The notes under the pieces are model-generated. The model was given only the letters and a program-made list of their open reading frames with translations. It ran no database searches and had not been told where the DNA came from. 10,699 nt of DNA from Chrysochromulina parva. Its lineage: Eukaryota > Haptophyta > Prymnesiales > Chrysochromulinaceae. The translations under genes were made by a program, and so were the position numbers. The stretch is taken from assembly GCA_002887195.1 (NCBI GenBank), contig PJAB01002058.1:1-10699 (forward strand). The letters run 5' to 3'. Position 1 is the stretch's first letter. Every line of letters begins with the position of its first letter. Of the stretch, positions 1 through 6,124 are shown one piece after another.

Positions 1-184
1 TCCACTGATTTCCACCGATTGTCACTGATGGCCACTGATTGCCTCCGATGGCCACTGATTGCCACTGATTGCCACTGATTGCCACTGATTTCCACCGATT
101 GTCACTGATGGCCACTGATTGCCTCCGATGGCCACTGATTGCCACCGATTGCCACTGATTGCCACCGATTGCCACTGATTGCAG
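1..184 (+). repeat. Intron end made of a 10-bp minisatellite (GCCACTGATT type)
   Basis: Positions 1-180 are 18 tandem decamers in perfect 10-bp register (GCCACTGATT, TCCACCGATT, GTCACTGATG, GCCTCCGATG and similar). A higher-order period of 80 bp is visible: the block of mixed units at 11-60 recurs at 91-140. The array ends in GCAG at 181-184, which I read as the 3' splice site before the carotenoid oxygenase exon at 185. The donor lies outside the window. Each unit contains CTGAT or CCGAT, close to the branch-point consensus yUnAy. Confidence 0.85.
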
Positions 185-423
185 GTCGATCCGTTCACCC
201 ACGAGGCCATCGGCGTCACCTACTGCACCAGCGGGCCGCCCGCCGCGCGCATCGACCGCTTCGATGCCAACGGCCGCCCATTCACACCGGTGGTCCTCCC
301 TCTGGCCGGCGAGGCCGCCTGCATGATCCACGACTGCGCGATCACGGCCAGCCGGCGTGCACACTCGAGCGATGCATCACCGGCGGGCAGAGGGCAAGCT
401 GCTGTGAATGGTGCTGTGAATGG

Positions 424-468
<45 letters not shown>

Positions 469-1992
469 GCCGGATGGTGGTGGTTACGTGGCCGGCCATG
501 GTGGTTACGTGGTGGTGCTCGACTTCGCTCTGACGGTGCGCCCAGCACGGCGCTTGCCTCCCCATTGGCATGCGAGCGCCCGGCACGGCGCTCGGCGGTT
601 CCTCGATCGGCTGATGGCCCCTCTGATGAGCGCTGATGGCCCCACTGATGAGCGCTGATGGCCCCGTGGATGAGCACGCACGGCCTCTCGTACGTCCTCA
701 GGTGCGCCCGCGCCGTTTGCTGAGCTCTGATGACCTCTGATGACCTCTGATGACCTCTGATGACGTCCCTCATCAGGTGCGCCCGCGCCGTTTGCTGAGC
801 TCTGATGACCTCTGATGACCTCTGATGACGTCCCTCATCAGGTGCGCCCGCGCCGTTTGCTCCTCGATCGCTTCCCCGTGGCCTATGAACCAAAAGCGGG
901 CTGCCGCATAGGGCTCGTGCCACGCGCCGTATTGGGCGGTCCCGAGGCTCGAGGCGCCGCGGACGGTGGCGCTGTGTCGGGCGCGTCAGATGTCGTGTGG
1001 GCGGCGGTGGACCCTTGCGTCGTGTTGCACACGGTCAACGCACACGAGCGGGACGACGGGCTCGTTTGCGTGACAGCGCTCCGTTCAGAACCAGCGACGC
1101 CCTCCTCCTTCATCGAGGCCTACTCAGCGGCGTTCCTGCACCGCTGGCTGGTCGACCCGCGCACCGGTAAGTGCACTCTGAGGACCACTGAGGACCACTG
1201 AGGACCACTGATGTCTCCTGATGACCGCTGGCTTGTCGACAGACTGATGTCCGCTGATGACCGCTGGCTTGTCGACCCACTCTCAGGCAAGTGCATAGCC
1301 GAGCAGCCGCTCTGCGACGTGCCCCTCGAGTTCCCCACACTCGACCCGAGGCTCCAGGGGCGCGACGCGCGCTTCGCGTTCGCGATCCGGCCCAGCACGG
1401 TGGGTGGGCCCAACCGGTAAGGGGGCCCCGCTGATGACCACGGATGACCACGGATGACCACTGATGACCTATGATGACCACTTCTGACAACTGATGACCA
1501 TTGATGACCATGGATGACCACTGCTGGCCACTAAGTGTAATTGGCTCCTTCATCAGGTACGGCCCCCCTTTCGAAGGGATCCTAATCGATGCCGTCATCA
1601 AGGTGGATGTACGCAGCGGCGCCCTCGCGGGCACGTGGAGCCTACCGGACGGGTGGTACGTGGTGAGCGAATGCTGCTTCGTGCCCAAGCTAGACTCCGT
1701 TGGAGGGGCCCAGGACGACGCGGCCGACGGCGACCGAGGATACCTGCTCGTGTTCGCCACGTGCACCGAGGCCGAGCGCGCCGTGATGGGCACCGAGCGC
1801 GCCGAGGCTGGCGATGGGCGCCGCTCGCGGCTCTATGTGCTGGACGCGCAGAAGTTAGAGGGCGAGTGGCGGGGCGACGAGTGCGACGTGATCGTCGCAG
1901 TGCTCGCCCTGCCGGGCGCCGTGCCGTACGGCTTGCATGGGTGCTGGGTGCCGTACGAGGAGCTGCAGCCACCCGCACTCGTTGTGGATTGA
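185..1992 (+). CDS. Carotenoid cleavage dioxygenase (RPE65/CCD family), 3' part, four exons
   Basis: Fe(II)-dependent enzymes of this family cleave carotenoids or apocarotenoids oxidatively. I join exons 185-535, 842-1166, 1287-1416 and 1557-1992 (phases 0, 1 and 2 all agree), giving 413 residues and a TGA stop. Family motifs appear in order: VDP at the exon start (normally after AHPK), then MIHDCAIT with an iron-ligand His (codon 329-331), HTVNAHE (from 1028) with the second-shell Glu, the EFPTLDPR region, GPPFEG, and near the C-terminus VPYGLHGCW with the last iron-ligand His (codon 1936-1938). Two of the four iron-binding His residues and the N-terminus must lie upstream of the window. A 53-residue low-complexity insertion containing 14 consecutive Ala separates MIHDCAIT from YVVVLDF, where relatives have only 2-3 residues. 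Substrate and cleavage position cannot be read from the sequence. Family assignment is firm; exon borders are inferred from motif continuity and GT-AG sites. Confidence 0.88.
425..466 (+). repeat. (GCT)14 microsatellite encoding poly-Ala inside the carotenoid oxygenase
   Basis: Fourteen GCT codons run in the reading frame of the oxygenase exon. Just before is a 12-bp duplication (GTG AAT GGT GCT twice, VNGAVNGA). Just after is a duplicated GGTGGTTACGTGG. No AG dinucleotide occurs between 399 and about 541, so no canonical intron could remove the run before the conserved YVVVLDF strand. In the opposite strand it would read as poly-Gln or poly-Ser, which I regard as a shadow. Confidence 0.85.
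536..841 (+). other. Intron 1 of the carotenoid oxygenase (306 bp), with repeated acceptors
   Basis: The phase 0 donor ACG|GTGCGCCC joins to the acceptor CATCAG|GTGCGCCC, so the first eight intron bases equal the first eight bases of the next exon. Inside are a 22-bp unit repeated three times (611-676, CTGATGGCCCC plus CTGATGAGCG) and two larger copies, 702-776 (75 bp) and 777-841 (65 bp). Each larger copy starts with the exon-like GTGCGCCCGCGCCGTTTGC, continues with four or three decamers TCTGATGACC/G, and ends TCCCTCATCAG. A degraded further copy of the exon start (GGTTCCTCGATCGG) sits near 597-610. Splicing restores LTVRPRRLLLDRFPVAYEP, as expected for the family. Confidence 0.8.
702..841 (+). 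repeat. Two tandem 75/65-bp units carrying a copy of the acceptor and exon start
   Basis: The two units differ only by one 10-bp TCTGATGACC block. Both end in CATCAG and are followed by GTGCGCCCGCGCCG, so AG acceptors exist at 701, 776 and 841. Use of the first two in the oxygenase frame would give about twelve residues (VRPRRLLSSDDL) and then a TGA stop. Only the third leads into the conserved exon. Confidence 0.85.
1167..1286 (+). other. Intron 2 of the carotenoid oxygenase (120 bp), bounded by a 34-bp duplication
   Basis: The phase 1 donor is CACCG|GTAAGTGC and the acceptor is CTCTCAG|GCAAGTGC; the join reads DPRTGKCIAEQ. The sequence around the donor (1141-1174) is repeated around the acceptor (1261-1294), exactly 120 bp later. 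CCGCTGGCTGGTCGACCC and CCGCTGGCTTGTCGACCC differ at one of 18 positions. Inside are three ACTGAGGACC decamers (about 1175-1210) and a 36-bp repeat (TGATGACCGCTGGCTTGTCG at 1219 and 1255). Confidence 0.82.
1417..1556 (+). other. Intron 3 of the carotenoid oxygenase (140 bp), a decamer array
   Basis: The phase 2 donor is CAACCG|GTAAGG and the acceptor is GGCTCCTTCATCAG|GTACGG; the join gives PNRYGPPFEG, a family motif. Positions 1431-1530 are ten tandem decamers in exact register, consensus CTGATGACCA, with several degenerate units. The last 12 intron bases, CTCCTTCATCAG, recur at the end of the PP2C intron on the other strand. Confidence 0.85.
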
Positions 1993-2020
1993 GGGTTTCT
2001 GGATTCGCTCTGAGAAACCC
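1993..2020 (+). other. Short inverted repeat directly after the oxygenase stop codon
   Basis: GGGTTTCT (1993-2000) and AGAAACCC (2013-2020) are perfect 8-bp arms with a 12-base loop, starting at the base after TGA. It could form a 3'-UTR hairpin. Its role is unknown; a stem of this size can occur by chance. Confidence 0.5.
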
Positions 2021-2094
2021 CAAACGAAACCCGAAACACAATGCGTCGTTACATGCATGGTAATCCTCTTTTCTATGACCCCATGACCTCGCAG

Positions 2095-2157
2095 GTGCGT
2101 GGCCCCGCGCAAAGGCCGCGTTGGCAAGCGCAGCCGAATCTGATTCTGACGTTTCAG
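2095..2157 (+). other. Possible 5'-UTR intron upstream of the desaturase (63 bp)
   Basis: CGCAG|GTGCGTGG and TTTCAG|GTGCGCAA form a plausible GT-AG pair, with CTGATTCTGAC as a branch-point-like stretch 12-20 bases before the acceptor. Exon and intron starts again match (GTGCG). The 289-bp gap between the oxygenase stop and the desaturase ATG otherwise holds short ATG-led frames not joined to the desaturase frame. No transcript evidence exists here, so this remains tentative. Confidence 0.4.
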
Positions 2158-2281
2158 GTGCGCAATCGGACATTTCGTGGGATCGCTGGAGCTCAGCCAT
2201 CTCCCGCGTCACCCGACGCATTTTTTGGATCGCATCCTGCATCGTCCTGGACCTCGAATCGCCCCTCGAATCGCCCTTCCG

Positions 2282-3634
2282 ATGATGACCACCGACGAGG
2301 ACGTGCTGAGCCGCAACCCATCGTACGAGCATTCGCTCGATCAAGCGGCGGCAGCCAACAAGCCTGCGGAGAAGCTGACCGGCTTGATGCTCGCCAAGGA
2401 GGATCGCTGGATCGCATCCTTGGATCTGCCCGAGTTTGCACGTGAGCTCAAGGAACTCGGCAAGGAGCTGCAAGCGATGGAGGGTAAGGCGGACGTCGAG
2501 CACCTGCACAAGATCGTCCGGTGGTCGCGCACCTGCACGGCCTTCGGTGTCCTCACCATGGCCTTTGGCGTCAACCCGCTCTCCATTGCCGCTCTTGCTC
2601 TCGGCTGCATGACGAGATGGACGATCGTGGCGCATCACGTGTGCCACGGCGGCTTCGACCGCCTGGACACGGGCGGGCGGTACAACCGTTTCACGTTCGG
2701 CGTGGGCAGCCTGTGGCGTCGCTGCGTCGACTGGCTCGACTGGATGCTCGTCGAGGCGTGGAACGTCGAGCACAACCAGCTGCACCACTACTTCCTGGGC
2801 GAGGATAAGGATCCCGATCTCGTCGAGCGCAACCTCAAGCTGGTGCGCGACCTGCCCAAGGCGCTGCTGCCGCTCAAGTACGTGCTCGTCGCTTTCATGG
2901 CCTGCACCTGGAAGTGGTACTACTACTCGCCCAACACGTTCAAGGTGCTCAAGCTGAACCAGACGCGTCGCACCGGTCAGCCGACCGGCTTCACGGAGAC
3001 CGAGGAGGAGGCGCCGTGCGTGCTGGGCTCGTGGATGACGCCCTGGTACAAGAAGTACTTTACGAACGTCGAGTTCTTCGGGCGCGTCCTCGGCCCCTTC
3101 TTCGTCGGACGCTTCGTGCTGATGCCGCTCCTCGTTGCGGCCGTCGCGGCTATGTGTGCGGTGCTGCTTGGCGCGGCGCCGGCCACGTACGCGAAGAGCG
3201 CGGGCTACTACTCGCTGATCAACCTGGTGCTGGGCGAGCTTGCAACGAACGCGTGGGCCTTCCTCGTCGTCGCCACCAACCATTGCGGCGACGACCTCTA
3301 CCGGTTCGAGGGGCACGCGGCCGCACGCTCGCCGAGCTTCTATCTGCGCCAGACGATCAGCTCCGTCAATTTCGCGACGGGGACGGATACGATCGACTTC
3401 GTGCATGGTTGGCTCAACTACCAGATCGAGCACCACCTGTGGCCCGATCTCTCGATGCTCTCGTACCAGAAGGCGCAGCCCCTCGTCCAGGCCATCTGCA
3501 AGCGCCACGGCGTCCCCTATGTCAAGGAGAACGTCTTCTGGCGCCTTAAGAAGACGGTCGACATCGCGGTGGGGAACACGTCGATGCGTCGCTTCCCCGT
3601 GGCGTACCATCTCAAAGAGGACGTGACCATGTGA
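2282..3634 (+). CDS. Membrane fatty acid desaturase, front-end type (QxxHH third box), no cytochrome b5 domain
   Basis: Di-iron membrane desaturase of 450 residues, predicted to introduce a cis double bond into an acyl chain at the ER or plastid envelope. Three His clusters are clear: HHVCH at residues 118-122, HNQLHH at 164-169 followed by DPD at 177-179, and QIEHH at 381-385. The Gln replacing the first His of box 3 is typical of front-end (delta-4/5/6/8) desaturases. Hydrophobic segments lie near residues 87-110, 195-215, 272-297 and 308-330, fitting the family topology. There is no HPGG haem motif, so an N-terminal cytochrome b5 is absent and electrons would come from a separate donor. 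I use the ATG at 2282 (tandem ATG ATG); the frame opens earlier but with no ATG. The reading frame is intronless. Regiochemistry cannot be read, and a sphingolipid-type desaturase is an alternative. Confidence 0.88.
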   Translation: MMTTDEDVLSRNPSYEHSLDQAAAANKPAEKLTGLMLAKEDRWIASLDLPEFARELKELGKELQAMEGKADVEHLHKIVRWSRTCTAFGVLTMAFGVNPLSIAALALGCMTRWTIVAHHVCHGGFDRLDTGGRYNRFTFGVGSLWRRCVDWLDWMLVEAWNVEHNQLHHYFLGEDKDPDLVERNLKLVRDLPKALLPLKYVLVAFMACTWKWYYYSPNTFKVLKLNQTRRTGQPTGFTETEEEAPCVLGSWMTPWYKKYFTNVEFFGRVLGPFFVGRFVLMPLLVAAVAAMCAVLLGAAPATYAKSAGYYSLINLVLGELATNAWAFLVVATNHCGDDLYRFEGHAAARSPSFYLRQTISSVNFATGTDTIDFVHGWLNYQIEHHLWPDLSMLSYQKAQPLVQAICKRHGVPYVKENVFWRLKKTVDIAVGNTSMRRFPVAYHLKEDVTM

Positions 3635-3688
3635 GAGCCCCCATAGCGCTGGTACGCTAATTTGGCCACGGCGCCGGCGCGCGTGCGC

Positions 3689-3905
3689 GCTCAGGGCACT
3701 CCAATTCGGGAGCAATCTCAATTGGTGAGATTGCTCAGGGCACTCCAATTCGGGAGCAATCTCAATTGGTGAGATTGCTCAGGGCACTCCAATTCGAGAG
3801 CAATCTCAATTGGTGAGATTGCTCAGGGCACTCCAATTCGGGAGCAATCTCAATTGGTGAGATTGCTCAGGGCACTCCAATTCGGGAGCAATCTCACCCA
3901 CAGTG
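3689..3905. repeat. 44-bp tandem repeat, almost five copies, each with a hairpin
   Basis: Units start at 3689, 3733, 3777, 3821 and 3865, exactly 44 bp apart, each beginning GCTCAGGGCACTCCAATTCG. Each of the first four spans a perfect inverted repeat: GAGCAATCTCA, loop ATTGG, TGAGATTGCTC (3710-3736, then every 44 bp). The fifth unit keeps the left arm (3886-3896), but its loop becomes CCCACAG and its right arm degenerates after TGAGAT. The third unit has one substitution (GAGAG for GGGAG). The array starts 54 bases after the desaturase stop, so it probably lies in the 3' UTR or terminator region. Confidence 0.92.
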
Positions 3906-4690
3906 AGATCTTCTGCTTGATCTCTCTTGTGCGGATATTTGGGACGCCTTGAACTCCAAATTTGGAGACTGCTTGGAGAGCTCCAAACCCGAGTTGGGAT
4001 TCGATTCTGAGAGGCTCTCGTTCTCTCGTGTGCTGTGCCCCTGTGGCTGCGGCCCCCCTCACCCTAATCCACCCTCCGCGCTCCGCTACCTCAGCCGCAG
4101 CCTGTGGATCTCGCTTATCTGAGGGCATCTGCACTCGCCCGGATCCAGGTGTCCACAGTGGTGTCTGGACGTGTTGGTGCCAGTTGGTGCGGTACCTGCT
4201 GTCGTAAACATTTATTTGTTATTCCCCATGTACGTGGATACGACATGACCGTCCTCAGCGGACAGCTCAAGCGCTGTGTTCAAGCTTCTCAAGCACAAGC
4301 TGGTAGCTGCGAAGCTCGAGGAGCGAGGAAAGGTCATATCCGATATGCCGATATCATATCCACACATGAATGTGGGGGCTCCCGCGCCGGGTCACTCCCC
4401 TTCGTCTCGTGAATTTGAACCGACGGGATGCTGTTTCGACCCTCGCAGAGGGTATACTCTGTGAGTCTCGCTGGGCTTTCCACAGGCAAATAGGTCAGCC
4501 AATTCTGAATTCACGAGAGGGGAGGAGGAGTCGACGACCACCACAAGGCCGCGCCTCGACCGCTCGGCCAGTCATCAGGCCGAGGCGTGGTTCTACCGAT
4601 TGCCGTCTCTCCGCACGGTGGCGTCCACGAGTTCCAAGTGGCGAGGCAAGCAGGCTGCTCCTCGCTCCTCAAGCGCAATCTCAACTCGGA
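3906..4690. other. Intergenic region without a supported gene
   Basis: This region holds a 14-bp perfect palindrome CTCCAAATTTGGAG (3954-3967), a nearby related GGAGAGCTCC, an AT-rich patch around 4205-4225, and ATATC-rich short inverted motifs at 4335-4362. A stretch at 4276-4395 reads like a helical peptide on the plus strand (KLLKHKLVAAKLEERGKVIS), but it has no ATG and soon meets a stop; it may be an unrecognised exon or a gene relic. An ATG at 4370 opens in frame with the gene at 4691, but the intervening 107 residues are Arg-rich and unstructured in appearance. Confidence 0.5.
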
Positions 4691-5980
4691 ATGGGGAATG
4701 GATCTGCAGCCCGTCTGATGGAGCCTCTCAGCAGCCATCGACCCTCGCTACTCATGCTCGTGAGAGGCGAATCGTTCCGATATGATGCGACAGGTTTCGG
4801 GCGTGGATCTCGATCTGGATCTCGCGACTTGAGCACACATCTCTGCTCGCCAGATCGTATGAGGGCTCAGCAGCTCGCGAGCGCGTCGCACCGGGAGCTC
4901 TACTATGCGCTCCAAGTTGGGCTCGAGATCGACATCTCGCTGCACACATACAGGGTCGCCTACTGCACGGACTTGCTAGCTCTGATGTACCGGGTGTATG
5001 ACGACAAGGCCAGGGGAGGGGAGTCTTCGACAGGGGCTCATCTCAAGATGCCCCGCCTCACGCTGTACGATTTGGAGCCATCGAGCAACCAAGGGCGCCT
5101 GTGGCACCAAATGTGGACGTCCGAGTTGCTTCGCCGGCCGCCCTTTCAGCGCAGTTATGACAGCGTCCTCGTCATACGATTCGACATGGCGTTCTGGAAA
5201 CCTGCGAAGCTGGGCGCTGAGATGCAAAAGCTTGCGATCTTCCTGGACAGCAGCGGCGCTGACAGCGTCTACTTTTCCTTCCCCTGGGTTCCGAGTGCCA
5301 TCCACTCACATGCCGAGGCGAAGAAGATGCTCGCACGGAATGAGAGTGCTCCGGAAGCGACGACGACGACGACGTTGCTGCGCCAGTGGCCAGTGGGACA
5401 ATGGGACTTCTTAGTCCTTTGCCCAGCGTACGCGCGGCACGCGAGCGGCCGTAGGCCATATGTCAACGACGAGCTGCAATTTGTGCCGCATTTGACGCTG
5501 CACATCGCTCGCGTCTTGAGTGTCTTCCCTGAGCACTGGGCGACGGACTGCCTCACGCTGGCGTCGCTCCAAGTCCGTTTTTTAGAGGATCAGCCCGCGG
5601 ACTCCAACCCGGCAGTGTGCAAGAATGCCATCTACTATTGCACCGACCGGTTCATCTCCAGGGAATCTTGTTCCCCAGCGCCGATGGCGCACTTTAAGAG
5701 AGCGTGCTGCCACTTTGGGCGTGACTCGGCGACCGGACGCCTCATCTTTAACGACAGCCTGCCACTCTTATCTGAAAAGCGTGCGCTCGCCGAACACCGA
5801 GGACCGTCCGTCCTTCGAAGGTCCGACGTTTGGTGTCCCACGACTATCCATGCCGCCGCCTACCAACAAGCAAGCAAACGACGCGCAGTCGCCTACCAAC
5901 AAAAGTTGGGCACCGAATGGCGGGGGCGGAGGCGCACGCTCTCGATCAACAAGTCGGTGGTGTCGTCGATCACTCGTTAG
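4691..5980 (+). CDS. Uncharacterised protein, glycosyltransferase-like appearance
   Basis: A 429-residue open frame ending in TAG. It resembles a group of algal proteins that look like nucleotide-sugar glycosyltransferases, but I cannot name a family. Visible features: LLMLVRGESFR (about residues 20-30), a helix with QLASASHRELYYAL, a strand then HTY, DSVLVIRFDM (Asp at residue 165, plausible as a metal or sugar contact), SVYFSFPW, GQWDFLVLCP, and YVNDELQFVP. These alternating strands and acidic loops fit a GT-A-like fold. Cys-rich segments near the C-terminus (VCKNAIYYC, CSPAPMAHFKRACC) suggest disulfides and a secretory location, but no signal peptide follows the chosen ATG. The frame is open back to an ATG at 4370, which would add 107 Arg-rich residues; the true start may lie in an unseen exon. 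The last 60 residues look non-conserved. Confidence 0.6.
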   Translation: MGNGSAARLMEPLSSHRPSLLMLVRGESFRYDATGFGRGSRSGSRDLSTHLCSPDRMRAQQLASASHRELYYALQVGLEIDISLHTYRVAYCTDLLALMYRVYDDKARGGESSTGAHLKMPRLTLYDLEPSSNQGRLWHQMWTSELLRRPPFQRSYDSVLVIRFDMAFWKPAKLGAEMQKLAIFLDSSGADSVYFSFPWVPSAIHSHAEAKKMLARNESAPEATTTTTLLRQWPVGQWDFLVLCPAYARHASGRRPYVNDELQFVPHLTLHIARVLSVFPEHWATDCLTLASLQVRFLEDQPADSNPAVCKNAIYYCTDRFISRESCSPAPMAHFKRACCHFGRDSATGRLIFNDSLPLLSEKRALAEHRGPSVLRRSDVWCPTTIHAAAYQQASKRRAVAYQQKLGTEWRGRRRTLSINKSVVSSITR

Positions 5981-6124
5981 AAAGCCTTCCGAGCATTTCC
6001 TCTGTTTTCCAAAGTCAGACGTTGTTTTTACAAAGTTCAGTTGCGAAGAGTTGATCAAAAACGCACAGGAAATGTAACAGACGCGCGCGGGAGCACAGGA
6101 GAGGAGGGACGTGTGCCGCGCACG
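5981..6124 (+). other. Short spacer with possible 5'-UTR acceptors
   Basis: This 144-bp gap between two plus-strand genes is comparatively AT-rich in its first half. TTCAG at 6035-6039 and AACAG at 6077-6081 could be 3' splice sites for a leader exon of the next gene. Nothing else stands out. Confidence 0.35.

Noticed and set aside
342..923. Minus-strand frames with poly-Gln or poly-Ser opposite the GCT run
   Set aside because: The plus frame carries conserved carotenoid oxygenase motifs on both sides of the run; the Gln and Ser runs are only the complement.
1431..1530. Box C/D snoRNA array suggested by TGATGA and CTGA motifs in the decamers
   Set aside because: C/D snoRNAs need one C and one D box about 60-90 bases apart with terminal stems and guide sequence. 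Here both motifs are merged in every 10-bp unit, so the match comes from the repeat itself.
1..1600. A bacterial or organellar origin for the repeat-rich region
   Set aside because: Exons join in frame across GT-AG introns into a conserved protein, which requires spliceosomal splicing.
2177..2281. Extended N-terminus of the desaturase from a GTG at 2177
   Set aside because: GTG is an unlikely start in a nuclear gene, the extra 35 residues are His, Pro and Arg rich without targeting features, and a tandem ATG follows at 2282.
1598..3748. Very long minus-strand open frame (716 codons) opposite the desaturase and oxygenase
   Set aside because: It is antisense to two confidently identified genes, its composition (Arg, His, Leu and Val rich) is what GC-biased third positions produce, and no domain is visible.
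3689..3905. CRISPR array
   Set aside because: The units are contiguous 44-bp tandem copies without unique spacers, and the context is eukaryotic.
3990..4020. tRNA T-loop-like sequence (GGATTCGATTC)
   Set aside because: No matching anticodon arm, D-arm or acceptor stem can be drawn around it.
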